Assembly: GCF_032883915.1 (NCBI RefSeq)
Contig: NZ_CP120717.1
Location: 3,541,697-3,605,696, forward strand
DNA length: 64,000 nt
Source of the DNA: Endozoicomonas sp. 8E
GTDB taxonomy: Bacteria > Pseudomonadota > Gammaproteobacteria > Pseudomonadales > Endozoicomonadaceae
Reading direction: 5' to 3'
Position 1 is the stretch's first letter. Each line of letters opens with the position of its first letter. This document shows positions 1 through 9,434 of the stretch, in pieces. A program made the translations under genes and the position numbers. Below the pieces are notes generated by a model. The model worked only from the letters and a program-made list of their open reading frames with translations, was not told the origin of the DNA and did not search any database.

Positions 1-3000
1 AAAAGAATTCATCCTCCCGAACGACCAAAGCATCAACGACCGCAACAACAGTTCAGACCGGCCAGACAAGCAGATCTGCTGCCCGTAACAGGGGAACCGG
101 TTCGACAGGCGCCAATGGTCGTGGAGGCGATGACCCACTGAAACCCTCAGCTGAGCAGAATACCGGACATTCGGATGTCGCTTGTTCGAAGTGTGGCAAG
201 GTATTGAATTCGCTGGAATTAGGACGTGTAGCAAATCAGACAGCAGCTTCAGTGTTGTTGTGCAACAAGTGCCTGTCGGGCATTCAAGGTAACAAAAGGG
301 TAAGACGAATCCGGGAAGAAGCAGAACCGGATTCATCAGAACCTGCTCCAAAAAAAAAGAAGAGCCCGGGTAAAAAGAGAAATAATTCAAAAGCAGCTGC
401 TACCGCACCACCGGCCAAAAAAAAGAAACCGGCAGACAGTCAGATCCCCGATGACCCATTGGAAAAAATAAAAGCAAATATCAAGTACGAATTAAGTCAG
501 GAAGAGCTGAAAAAAGTGCAAACCCTGGTGGCGGTATTCAAGAAAAAAAACATCACTGTAAAAAACACTTTTTATAAGCTGCTTGGCTTCGTAGATAGAG
601 ACTCTTTTAATGGCTTCTTCGATAATGCCGCCGCCTTTTTTGGGCGCCTTTCTGAAAACTTTAAAAATACAGGCATGCTGACCGGCATGCTGAATAGTAG
701 AAAAAAACATATCCGTAGTTTTGCAGAGCGTAGTCAGGATGAACTCGAATATTTAGCGAGTTTAGAGGTAGTGACTTCTTTCTCGTCCATGAATAATGGC
801 AAAGGCGTGCCCACACATGAACAAGTGAAAGCAATACTGGGCTGGTCTGAATGGAAAGACAAAGATGGCGAGTTCAATATCGAACTGTTCCGCTCTTTCT
901 CATCTATGAATAATGGCCACGGCGTACCCGAGCATGAGGAAGTGAGAGAGGTGCTGGGCTGGCCGGAATGGAAAGACAAGAATGGCGAGTTCAGTATGGA
1001 GCTGTTCCGCGCTTTCTCGTCTTTGAATCATGGCAAAGGCATGCTCAAACATGAGCAAGTGAAACAGATGCTGGGCTGGCCGGAATGGAAGGACAATGAT
1101 GGCGAGTTCATTATGGAGCTGTTCCGCGCCTTCTCGTCTATGAATCATGGCAAAGGCATGCTCAAACATGAGCAAGTGAAAGAGGTGCTCGACTGGCCGG
1201 AATGGAAAGACAAGGATGGCGAGTTCAACATTGAGCTGTTCCGCGCCTTCTCGTCCATGAATAGCAGCAAGGGCATGATTAAACATGAAGAAGTGAAAGA
1301 GGTGCTGGGCTGGCCGGAATGGAAAGACAAAGATGGCGAATTCAGTATTGAGCTGTTCCGCGCCTTCTCATCTATGAATCATGGCAAAGGCATTCTCCAA
1401 CATGAGCGAGTGAAAGCGGTACTGGACTGGCCGGAATGGAAAGACAAGGATGGCAAGTTCAGTATGGAGCTGTTCCGCGCCTTCTCGTCCATGAATAATG
1501 GCCAAGGGATGTTCAAACACAAGCAAGTGAAAACGATGCTGGGCTGGCCGGAATGGAAAGACATGGATGGCGAGTTCAGTATTGAGCTGTTCCGCTCCTT
1601 CTCGTCTATGAATCATGGCAAAGGCATGCTCAAACATGAGCAAGTGAAAGAGGTGCTGGGCTGGCCGGAATGGAAAGACAAGGATGGCGAGTTCAGTATG
1701 GAGCTGTTCCGCGCCTTCTCATCCATGAACAATGGCAAAGGCACGCTCAAACATGGGCAAGTGAAAGAGGTGCTGAGCTGGCCGGAATGGAAAGACAAGG
1801 ATGGTGAGTTCAGTATGGAGCTGCTCCGCGCCTTCTCGTCTATGAATAACGGCAAAGGCACGCTCAAGCAAAAGGAAGTGAAAGAGGTGCTGGGCTGGCC
1901 GGAATGGAAAGACAAGGATGGTGAGTTCAGTATGGAGCTGCTCCGCGCCTTCTCGTCTATGAATAACGGCAAAGGCATGCTCAAACAAAAGGAAGTGAAA
2001 GAGGTGCTGGGCTGGCCGGAATGGAAAGACAAGGATGGTGAGTTCAGTATGGAACTGTTCCGCTCCCTCTCATCCATGAACAATGGTAAAGGCATGCTCA
2101 AACATGAGGAAGTGAAAGAGGTGCTGGGCTGGCCGGAATGGAAAGACAAGGATGGCGAGTTCAACATTGAGCGGTTCCGCTCCTTCTCATCCATGAATAG
2201 TGGCAAAGGCATGCTCAAACAAAAGGAAGTGAAAGAGGTGTTGGACTGGCCGGAATGGAAAGACAAGGATGGTGAGTTCAGTATCGAGCTGTTCCGCGCT
2301 TTCTCGTCTATGAATCATGGCAAAGGCATGCTCAAACATAAGCAAGTGAAAGAGGTGCTGGGCTGGCCGGAATGGAAAGACAGAGATGGTGTGTTCAATA
2401 CGAAGTTATTACGCGCTTTCTCGTCGATGAATCATGGTCAGGGTGTGCCCGGGCATCAGCAAGTGAAAGAGGTGCTGGGCTGGCCGGAATGGAAAGACAA
2501 GGGCGAGTTCAATATGGAGCTTTTCCGCGCCTTCTCGTCCATGAAAAATACCAGAGGCATGCTCAAACATGAAAAAGTGAAAGAGGTGCTGAACTGGCCG
2601 GAATGGAAACACAAAGATGGCGTGTTCAATATGAAGTTGTTCCGCGCTTTCTCGTCTATGAATAATGGCCGTGGCTTGCTCAAATATGAGCCTGTGAAAA
2701 AAGTGCTGGGCTGGATACGTTACCAGGGGGCATCCAATCATCTGCTATTGCAAATTATGTCCAGACTCTGGAAATCAGAGGGGCTACCTGCTATTGAAGT
2801 GCTTCAACATCGGGAAACACAAATGAAACAGTGGCTGTCTACAGAATTTACTGGAGAACATAACAGCCCGGATAATGAGGGAAATGACGAATACAATAGC
2901 GATTCAGAGGATGAAGAAGATGACGACAAATTCAATCGCCAGATAAAAACAGTCGCTCTTTATCTTTCCACCCCTAAGCCAGACTGGTCACTAACATGGA

Positions 3001-4301
3001 CGGTTTTAAAAGAGTTCTGCCAATTTCATGAACAGACTAAAACGGTTCTGATGCTCGAACCATTGATAGGGCTTTTATCTTCTTCTGGAGGGAAAAGCAT
3101 CAAACGCTACCTTCAGGCTAATCAACAGGATCGGCATTTTTTGTGGCGTCATTCAATGAGAGCCGTGCCTTTGCGCGTGTTAAATAGAGCAATGCTCCTG
3201 TGTTCTTCCGATGAAGACAGGGAGCGTTTTGTCTTTTTTGCCAAGCGGCTGAAGTCATTGCCTGATAAAAGACTATGGGAGCAGTACTCAGCCCTGTTGC
3301 AACCATTGTCAGGGGTGCTGAAACTCGAATATATGCAAGAGCTCTATCTGGAAATCCTGCAACCCTTAACAAAAGATGATCAGCTGCGTTTTCTGGATGC
3401 CAGCCATGCCCAGGCTGTATTCGATCTGTTTCCCTCGTTGAGCGCCCTGCAAAAACTTAGCAAAGAGCATTCTTCCCATTGGTTAAAGAAGCTGCTTGAA
3501 GCCTGCCTGCAACTAAAAACCCATGACATCACCAAAGAAGGCATCCAGATACTGTTTGAAGCGCTGCTAAAAACCCATAGTCTTCTACCCTGGGATAACG
3601 ATATCCCCGATCACTTTCTGTCCGGGATGCAAACGACCGACAACAACCATGTTGAGATACCTGTCTCTGGACTTATCCCTTCAGGAGAACAGTTAGCCTT
3701 GAGCTATATTGCTGTCTTGATGCAGAACCTCAATGAGATGTCATTCACCGTCAAAGGGCAGTGGCTTGAGGTTGAGGTGTCAGGTGACGGAGTTCAAAAC
3801 TACCGATTTCCAATGCCACAGCTGGAAATACGGGATGAAAAAATGGCCATCAGCAACTGGTCAGAGGAGCAGTTCAGGACTGTTTTGAAAATCACCGGGA
3901 TATCTGAACACTATTATTTGACTGCAGATCAATGGCAGAAGCTGGATAACGTTCAATCCAGGCAAGCGGAAGTATGTCAGCCAGAGAATGAATTGGAACC
4001 ACAAAAACAGGCGTTTGGCAGTTTATGGTTAAAGCTCAACCAGACAGAAATTTTTGGCAGCGAAATACTGAATTTACTGGAGGAGTACGAGAGTGAAATG
4101 GAGCTTATGCATACAGTGACCCTCCTTAAAAAAGCCAGAATCGATACCGATAACTGCATACTGGAAGAATGGCGGCAACGGGCTTGCAGTAAAATAGAAC
4201 AGTTAAAAAAGCAAGACCCTTTATTATCCGATGTTGCTCCTGATGTTTATCAGGGTTGTCAGGAACTGGAGTTGCTTGATGGGTGTGGGAGTATTTTCTA
4301 A
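1..4301 (+). CDS. Giant 39-residue-repeat protein, paralogue 1 (5' end outside window)
   Basis: The reading frame is open from base 3 to the stop at 4299-4301, so the first in-window ATG (204) is internal and not the start. The visible part begins in the Ser/Thr/Gly-rich linker, then shows the C-x2-C-x22-C-x2-C knuckle, two Lys clusters, the helical lead-in, 17 repeats (780-2714) and the C-terminal domain. Unit 15 is one residue short (38). The variable residue after the fixed Asn reads NNHHSHNHNNNNSHHNN over units 1-17; in unit 16 the Asn itself is Lys. Just after the array there is an acidic stretch (S-D-S-E-D-E-E-D-D-D at about 2900-2925) found otherwise only in paralogue 4, and the last four units also match paralogue 4. 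No known enzyme domain was recognised and the function is unknown. Confidence 0.9.
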   Translation, partial: KNSSSRTTKASTTATTVQTGQTSRSAARNRGTGSTGANGRGGDDPLKPSAEQNTGHSDVACSKCGKVLNSLELGRVANQTAASVLLCNKCLSGIQGNKRVRRIREEAEPDSSEPAPKKKKSPGKKRNNSKAAATAPPAKKKKPADSQIPDDPLEKIKANIKYELSQEELKKVQTLVAVFKKKNITVKNTFYKLLGFVDRDSFNGFFDNAAAFFGRLSENFKNTGMLTGMLNSRKKHIRSFAERSQDELEYLASLEVVTSFSSMNNGKGVPTHEQVKAILGWSEWKDKDGEFNIELFRSFSSMNNGHGVPEHEEVREVLGWPEWKDKNGEFSMELFRAFSSLNHGKGMLKHEQVKQMLGWPEWKDNDGEFIMELFRAFSSMNHGKGMLKHEQVKEVLDWPEWKDKDGEFNIELFRAFSSMNSSKGMIKHEEVKEVLGWPEWKDKDGEFSIELFRAFSSMNHGKGILQHERVKAVLDWPEWKDKDGKFSMELFRAFSSMNNGQGMFKHKQVKTMLGWPEWKDMDGEFSIELFRSFSSMNHGKGMLKHEQVKEVLGWPEWKDKDGEFSMELFRAFSSMNNGKGTLKHGQVKEVLSWPEWKDKDGEFSMELLRAFSSMNNGKGTLKQKEVKEVLGWPEWKDKDGEFSMELLRAFSSMNNGKGMLKQKEVKEVLGWPEWKDKDGEFSMELFRSLSSMNNGKGMLKHEEVKEVLGWPEWKDKDGEFNIERFRSFSSMNSGKGMLKQKEVKEVLDWPEWKDKDGEFSIELFRAFSSMNHGKGMLKHKQVKEVLGWPEWKDRDGVFNTKLLRAFSSMNHGQGVPGHQQVKEVLGWPEWKDKGEFNMELFRAFSSMKNTRGMLKHEKVKEVLNWPEWKHKDGVFNMKLFRAFSSMNNGRGLLKYEPVKKVLGWIRYQGASNHLLLQIMSRLWKSEGLPAIEVLQHRETQMKQWLSTEFTGEHNSPDNEGNDEYNSDSEDEEDDDKFNRQIKTVALYLSTPKPDWSLTWTVLKEFCQFHEQTKTVLMLEPLIGLLSSSGGKSIKRYLQANQQDRHFLWRHSMRAVPLRVLNRAMLLCSSDEDRERFVFFAKRLKSLPDKRLWEQYSALLQPLSGVLKLEYMQELYLEILQPLTKDDQLRFLDASHAQAVFDLFPSLSALQKLSKEHSSHWLKKLLEACLQLKTHDITKEGIQILFEALLKTHSLLPWDNDIPDHFLSGMQTTDNNHVEIPVSGLIPSGEQLALSYIAVLMQNLNEMSFTVKGQWLEVEVSGDGVQNYRFPMPQLEIRDEKMAISNWSEEQFRTVLKITGISEHYYLTADQWQKLDNVQSRQAEVCQPENELEPQKQAFGSLWLKLNQTEIFGSEILNLLEEYESEMELMHTVTLLKKARIDTDNCILEEWRQRACSKIEQLKKQDPLLSDVAPDVYQGCQELELLDGCGSIF
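780..2714 (+). repeat. 117-bp coding repeat array, 17 units
   Basis: Period 117 bp, starting at the Phe codon of F-S-S-M-N and ending after the last L-G-W. One unit (15) lacks one codon. Units 8-13 are the most alike at DNA level. Confidence 0.95.
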
Positions 4302-4652
4302 AAAGACTTGTGTCGTCTGATAAAGCTTCTAAAAACAAACTGTCTGACAAATCCGTTCATGGCAAGCTTGCCAGTGTGGTGCTATAAAATCTAGCGAAAA
4401 CGTGAATCATCAGGCCTAAGCCGGATGACGTACGAATTTTTTCCACTAGCAGCCTGTCGGACTTTAGACTGTCCTACTGCGGTTGCGATAAATTGGTCTA
4501 AAAATTCCTGCTTCCTCGTCAAATAGCTCGCTATTCTCCTCGGAATCAGAAATTTTTATCCTCAATTTCTCGCAATCCTCGCTACGGACGCTCAAGTCCG
4601 ACAGGCTGCTAGCGAATGGATTCACAGAAGCTGATTTTATTAACCTGGATCT
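4302..4652 (+). promoter_or_regulatory. Spacer 1/2: promoter-like module plus MITE
   Basis: This 351-bp spacer has no gene. It holds a 14-bp palindrome TGGCAAGCTTGCCA (4360-4373), an extended -10-like TGCTATAAA (TATAAA at 4383-4388), and a MITE-like insertion (4450-4608). Without the insertion and its 4-bp duplication, the distance from TATAAA to the ATG would be 102 bp as in the other spacers. No convincing -35 box and no hairpin with a T-run were seen. Promoter activity is inferred from conservation only. Confidence 0.45.
4450..4608. mobile_element. 159-bp MITE-like element, copy 1
   Basis: Terminal inverted repeats CAGCCTGTCGGACTT / AAGTCCGACAGGCTG flank an AT-rich interior that can also fold on itself (AAAATTcCTG near the left half pairs with CAGaAATTTT in the right half). 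CTAG occurs on both sides (4446-4449 and 4609-4612), while spacers without the element have a single CTAG at this place, so the empty site is visible. Because CTAG is palindromic, a 2-bp TA duplication (IS630/Tc1-like) fits equally well. There is no coding capacity. Confidence 0.85.
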
Positions 4653-7600
4653 ATGAGACGCTCACAACAAAAAAAAGCTGCCTGCTCGATGGTCCGATCA
4701 CTGCTTCTGCTAGTGACGATGTTGTTTGGGGATTCGCTGCATGCATTGGAATTAGTTGGCTCAAGCCCGCTACCAGCTCATTTCCTGTATTCCAATAAGT
4801 TGGCTGAACCTGGACAGCCCGATCCTCTTCGAGGGTGTCACGAGTTGACTCCCGTCATTCCCGGCTTAATGCTCGTCATTCCCGCGAAGGCGGGAATCCA
4901 CACTGACTCACCACCAGAACCGTACTGCCCGGTGCCCCCCTGGCCTTGTCATCCCCGAGAGGGCAGGGATCCACCGTTGGCGCTGGATTCCCGCCTTCGC
5001 GGGAATGACGACCTCAGAGCATGGGAACGAGCTGTTGGAGTTTTGCGACAGCCTCCGGAGCGTGGGAGCGAGTTGTTGGAGTTTTACGTGCCCCCTGAAG
5101 TTCTGGAGAACACTTCTAATGGTCTGATCACCAAGGGCGCCGCAGTAGGAGATGATGGCGATAAGCCACCTGACGGAAACAGCGGAAGTCCTGACCCAGA
5201 GCCCCAACCTGTCCTTACCCTTATTCCTGATCCTGTCCAAACTTGTCTGCAGCAAAAAAAGCAACTGCTTATAATATTACAAATCAAACGACTATGGACA
5301 ATTATGACAGGCCAAACAACACTGGCCCGGATTTTGTCAGACCGGATCATGGTGATTGAAGCCGATCTTCTTGATCTGGAAAGGTCAGACCCTGGCACGA
5401 TTGAACCGGGGCTGGTTCAGACATGGCTGGCAGAGAATGGTCAGGAACTCAGGGTTTACCGTGAGATGGTTTCTGGCAAATATTCTGGTCGACAGACGGG
5501 TAATGGGAAAAAGAATTCATCCTCCCGAACGACCAAAGCATCAACGACCGCGACAACAGGTCAGACTGGCCAGACAAGCCGATCCGCTGCCCGTAACAGG
5601 CGAACCGGTTCGACAGGTGCCAATGGTCGTGGAGGCGATGGCCCACCGAAACCCTCAGCTGAGCAGAATACCGGAAATACGGTTGCCGCTTGTTCGAAGT
5701 GTGACAAGGTATTGAATTCACAGGAATTAGGACGTGTAGCCAATCAGACAGCAGCTTCAGCGTTGTTGTGCGACAAGTGCCTGTCGGGCATTCAAGGTAA
5801 CAAAAGGGTAAGACGAATCCGGGAAGAAGCAGAACCGGATTCACCAGAACCCGCTCCGAAAAAAAAGAAGGAGCCAGGTAGAAAGAGAAATAATTCAAAA
5901 GCAGCTGCTACTGCACCGCCGGCCAAAAAAAAGAAACCGCCAGACACTCAAACTCCCGATGATCCGTTAGAAAAAGTAAAAGCAAATATCAAGTATGAAT
6001 TAAGTCAGGAAGAGCTGAAAAAAGTGCAAACCCTGATGGCGGTGTTCAAGAAAAAAAACATCACTGTAAAAAACACTTTTTATAAGCTGCTTGGTTTCGT
6101 AGATAGAGATTCTTTTAATGGCTTCTTCGATAATGCCACCGCTTTTTTTGGGCATCTTTCTGAAAACGTCAAAAATACAGGCATGCTGACCGGCATGCTG
6201 AATAATTGTAAAAAACATATCCGTAGTTTTGCAGAGCATAGCCAGGATGAACTCGAATATTTAGCGAGTTTAGATGCAGTGACTTCTTTCTCGTCCATGA
6301 ATAATGGCAAAGGCGTGCCCACACATGAGCAAGTGAAAGCAACACTGGGCTGGCCGGAATTGAAAGACAAGGACGGCGACTTCAGTATAGAGCTTTTCCG
6401 CTCCTTCTCATCCATGAACACTTGTAAAGGCATGCTCAAACATGAGGAAGTGAAAGAGGTGCTGAGCTGGCCGGAATGGAAAGACAAGGATGGCGGGTTC
6501 AACATGGAGCTGTTCCGCTCCTTCTCATCCATGAATCATGGCAAAGGCATGCTCAAACATGAGCAAGTGAAAGAGGTGCTGGGTTGGTCGGAATGGAAAG
6601 ACAGGGAGGGCGAGTTCAGTATGGAGCTTTTCCGCTCCTTCTCATCCATGAATAGTTGCAAAGGCATGCTCAAACAAAAGGAAGTGAAAGAGGTGCTGGG
6701 CTGGCCGGAATGGAAGAACAAGGATGGCGAGTTCAGTATGGAGCTTTTCCGCTCCTTCTCATCCATGAATCATGGCAAAGGCATGCTCAAACAAAAGGAA
6801 GTGAAAGAAGTACTGAACTGGCCGGAATGGAAGGACAGGGATGGCGAGTTCAATATGGAGCTGTTCCGCTCCTTTTCGTCTATTAATCATAGCAAAGGTA
6901 TCCTGAAACATGAGCAAGTGAAAGAGGTGCTGGGTTGGTCGGAATGGAAAGACAGGGATGGCGAGTTCAGTATGGAGCTTTTCCGCTCCTTCTCATCCAT
7001 GAATAGTGGCAAAGGCATGCTCAAACAAAAGGAAGTGAAAGAGATGCTGGGTTGGCCTGAATGGAAAGACAAGTATGGAGAGTTCAATATCGAGCTGTTC
7101 CGCGCCTTCTCGTCTATGAATCATGGCAAAGGCATCCTCAAACATAAGCAAGTGAAAGAGGTGCTCGCCTGGCCGGAATGGCAAGGCAAGGATGGAGAGT
7201 TCAGTATGGAGCTGTTCCGCTCCTTCTCATCCATGAATAGCAGCAAGGGCATGATTAAACATGCGGAAATGAAAGAGGTGCTGGGCTGGCTGGAATGGAA
7301 AGACAAGGATGGCGTGTTCAATATGGAGTTGTTCCGATCTTTCTCATCCATGAATAGCAGAAAGGGCATGATTAATCATGAGGAAGTGAAAGAGGTGCTG
7401 GGCTGGCTGGAATGGAAAGACAAGGATGGCGAGTTCAACATTGAGCTGTTCCGCTCCTTCTCATCCATGCACAATGGTAAAGGCATGCTCAAACAAGAGG
7501 AAGTGGAAGATGTGCTGGGCTGGCCGGAATGGAAAGACAGGGATGGCGAGTTTAATACGAAGTTGTTCCGATCCTTCTCGTCAATGAATAGTGGCAAAGG

Positions 7601-9434
7601 CATGCTGCTCAAACATGAACAAGTGAAAGAGGTGCTGGGTTGGCCGGAATGGAAGGACAAGGATGGCGAGTTCAACATGGAGCTGTTCAGCTCCTTCTCG
7701 TCTATGAATCATAGCAAAGGCATGCTCAAACGAAAGGAAGTGAAAGAGATGTTGGGTTGGCCTGAATGGAAACACAAGGGTGGCGAGTTCAATATGGAGC
7801 TGTTCCAAGTTTTCTCGTCCATGAATCACAGCCAAGGCTTGCCCAAACATGAGCCTGTGAAAAAAGTGCTGGACTGGATAGATTGCCGGGGGGTGCCCAA
7901 TCACAGGCTACTGCAAATCATGCCCAGGCTCTGGGTATCAGAAGGGCTACCTGCTATCAAGATGCTGCAACACCGGGAAACACAACTGAAACAGTTACTG
8001 CTTAAAGAACTTACCAGAGAACACAGCAACCCGGATAATGAAGGAGATGATAAATACAATCGTCTGATAAAAACAGTCGCTCTTTATCTTTCTACCCCTA
8101 AGCCAGAGTGGTTGCTAAGATGGACAGTTTTAAAAAAGTTCTGCCAATTACATAAAGAGACTGAAACGCTTCTGATGCTGGAATCATTGACAGGACTTTT
8201 ATCTTCTTCTGGAGGGAAAAGTGTCAAACGCTACCTTCAGGCTAATCAACAGGATCGGCATTTTTTGTGGCGTCATTCAATAAAAGCCGTGCCTTTGCGC
8301 GTGTTAAATAGAGCAATGTTGCTTTGTTCTTCCGAAGAAGACAGGGAGCGTTTTGTCTATTTTGCCAAGCGGCTGAACTCATTGCCAGATAAAAGACTAT
8401 GGGAGCAATACTCAGCCATGTTGCAACTATTATCGGCGGTGCTGAAACTCGACTCTATGCAAAGGCTCTATCTGGAAATCCTGCAACCCTTAACACAGGC
8501 TGAACAGCTGCGTTTTCTGGATACCAGCCATGCCCGGGTTGTGTTCGACCTGTTTCCCTCGTTGAGCGCCCTGCAAAAACTCAGCAAAGAGCGTTCTACC
8601 CATTGGTTAAACAAGCTGCTTGAAGCTTGCCTGCAACTAAAAACCCATGACATCAGCAAAGAAGGTATCCAGATACTGTTTGAAGCACTGCTCAAAACCC
8701 ATAGTCTTCTACCTTGGGATCACGATATCCCCGATCACTTTTTGTCCGGGATGCAAACGACCGACAACAATCATGTTGAGATACCTGTCTCCGGACTTAT
8801 CCAGTCAGGAGAACAGTTGGCCCTGAGCTATATCTCTGTGTTGATGCAGAACCTCAACGAGATGTCCTTTACCGTCAAAGGCCAATGGCTTGAGGTTGAG
8901 GTGTCAGGTGACGGAGTTCAAAACTACCGATTTCCAATGCCACAGCTGGAAATACGGGATGAAAAAATGGCCATCAGCAACTGGTCAGAAGAGCAGTTCA
9001 GGACTGTTTTGAAAATCACCGGGATATCTGAACACTATTATTTGACTGCAGATCAATGGCAGAAGCTGGATAACGTTCAATCCAGGCAAGCGGAAGTATG
9101 TCAGCCAGAGAATGAATTGGAACCACAAAAACAGGCGTTTGGCAGTTTATGGTTAAAGCTCAACCAGACAGAAATTTTTGGCAGCGAAATACTGAATTTA
9201 CTGGAGGAGTACGAGAGCGAAATGGAGCTTATGCATACAGTGACCCTCCTTAAAAAAGCCAAAATCGATAGCCCTACCCACATACTGGAAGTATGGAGGC
9301 AACGGGCGTGCAGAAAAATAGAACAGTTAAAAAAGCAAGACCCTTTATTATCCGATGTTGATCCTGATGTTTATCAGGGTTGTCAGGAACTGGAGTTGCT
9401 TGATGGATGCGGGAGTATTTGCCAAATCCGTTGA
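4653..9434 (+). CDS. Giant 39-residue-repeat protein, paralogue 2 (full length, 1593 aa)
   Basis: First complete member. Residues 1-33 look like a Sec signal peptide: basic start (RRSQQKK), hydrophobic S-L-L-L-L-V-T-M-L-F, then a likely cut after S-L-H-A. Residues 64-144 are translated from a dRS3-like repeat element (V-I-P-A-K-A-G-I ... S-R-L-R-G-N-D). A helical and then Ser/Thr/Gly-rich linker follows, then C-x2-C-x22-C-x2-C (about 347-377), Lys clusters P-K-K-K-K and A-K-K-K-K-P (about 397-432) like a bipartite nuclear signal, a helical lead-in, 14 repeats (546-1075) and a helical C-terminal domain. Variable residues: NTHSHHSHSSNSHH. Unit 12 has one extra Leu. The ATG has a weak GGA six bases upstream. 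The C-terminus ends C-Q-I-R, unlike the G-S-I-F/L of its sisters. Secretion and nuclear action are inferred; the function is not known. Confidence 0.9.
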   Translation: MRRSQQKKAACSMVRSLLLLVTMLFGDSLHALELVGSSPLPAHFLYSNKLAEPGQPDPLRGCHELTPVIPGLMLVIPAKAGIHTDSPPEPYCPVPPWPCHPREGRDPPLALDSRLRGNDDLRAWERAVGVLRQPPERGSELLEFYVPPEVLENTSNGLITKGAAVGDDGDKPPDGNSGSPDPEPQPVLTLIPDPVQTCLQQKKQLLIILQIKRLWTIMTGQTTLARILSDRIMVIEADLLDLERSDPGTIEPGLVQTWLAENGQELRVYREMVSGKYSGRQTGNGKKNSSSRTTKASTTATTGQTGQTSRSAARNRRTGSTGANGRGGDGPPKPSAEQNTGNTVAACSKCDKVLNSQELGRVANQTAASALLCDKCLSGIQGNKRVRRIREEAEPDSPEPAPKKKKEPGRKRNNSKAAATAPPAKKKKPPDTQTPDDPLEKVKANIKYELSQEELKKVQTLMAVFKKKNITVKNTFYKLLGFVDRDSFNGFFDNATAFFGHLSENVKNTGMLTGMLNNCKKHIRSFAEHSQDELEYLASLDAVTSFSSMNNGKGVPTHEQVKATLGWPELKDKDGDFSIELFRSFSSMNTCKGMLKHEEVKEVLSWPEWKDKDGGFNMELFRSFSSMNHGKGMLKHEQVKEVLGWSEWKDREGEFSMELFRSFSSMNSCKGMLKQKEVKEVLGWPEWKNKDGEFSMELFRSFSSMNHGKGMLKQKEVKEVLNWPEWKDRDGEFNMELFRSFSSINHSKGILKHEQVKEVLGWSEWKDRDGEFSMELFRSFSSMNSGKGMLKQKEVKEMLGWPEWKDKYGEFNIELFRAFSSMNHGKGILKHKQVKEVLAWPEWQGKDGEFSMELFRSFSSMNSSKGMIKHAEMKEVLGWLEWKDKDGVFNMELFRSFSSMNSRKGMINHEEVKEVLGWLEWKDKDGEFNIELFRSFSSMHNGKGMLKQEEVEDVLGWPEWKDRDGEFNTKLFRSFSSMNSGKGMLLKHEQVKEVLGWPEWKDKDGEFNMELFSSFSSMNHSKGMLKRKEVKEMLGWPEWKHKGGEFNMELFQVFSSMNHSQGLPKHEPVKKVLDWIDCRGVPNHRLLQIMPRLWVSEGLPAIKMLQHRETQLKQLLLKELTREHSNPDNEGDDKYNRLIKTVALYLSTPKPEWLLRWTVLKKFCQLHKETETLLMLESLTGLLSSSGGKSVKRYLQANQQDRHFLWRHSIKAVPLRVLNRAMLLCSSEEDRERFVYFAKRLNSLPDKRLWEQYSAMLQLLSAVLKLDSMQRLYLEILQPLTQAEQLRFLDTSHARVVFDLFPSLSALQKLSKERSTHWLNKLLEACLQLKTHDISKEGIQILFEALLKTHSLLPWDHDIPDHFLSGMQTTDNNHVEIPVSGLIQSGEQLALSYISVLMQNLNEMSFTVKGQWLEVEVSGDGVQNYRFPMPQLEIRDEKMAISNWSEEQFRTVLKITGISEHYYLTADQWQKLDNVQSRQAEVCQPENELEPQKQAFGSLWLKLNQTEIFGSEILNLLEEYESEMELMHTVTLLKKAKIDSPTHILEVWRQRACRKIEQLKKQDPLLSDVDPDVYQGCQELELLDGCGSICQIR
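4842..5085 (+). repeat. dRS3-like repeat element captured in coding frame (paralogue 2)
   Basis: Two 20-bp ATTCCC-N8-GGGAAT motifs lie in inverted arrangement (4878-4897 with N8 GCGAAGGC; 4987-5006 with N8 GCCTTCGC), preceded by one copy of a 21-bp unit starting gtcattcccggc. The same sequence occurs outside genes at 61503-61850. The motif matches the consensus of the Neisseria dRS3 repeat; relatedness to that element is not established. Confidence 0.85.
6288..7877 (+). repeat. 117-bp coding repeat array, 14 units
   Basis: Period 117 bp; unit 12 is 120 bp through an additional CTG codon (MLLKH in place of MLKH). This array uses rare variable residues (T, with C or R beside it) more than most. 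Confidence 0.95.

Noticed and set aside
204-4301. Start of paralogue 1 at ATG 204
   Set aside because: The frame is open to the window edge and its translation (K-N-S-S-S-R-T-T-K-A-S) matches the linker of the other copies, so the true start lies outside the window.
4360-4373. TGGCAAGCTTGCCA palindrome as a transcription terminator
   Set aside because: The stem is short and no T-run follows. It stands just upstream of the -10-like box and is degraded in some spacers, so an operator is as likely and neither is shown.
4616-4798. Short ORF overlapping the start of paralogue 2 (also at 9691, 30844, 41145)
   Set aside because: It is the shifted frame of the conserved leader and signal peptide DNA. 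Conservation is explained by the main gene, and no ribosome-binding site is seen.
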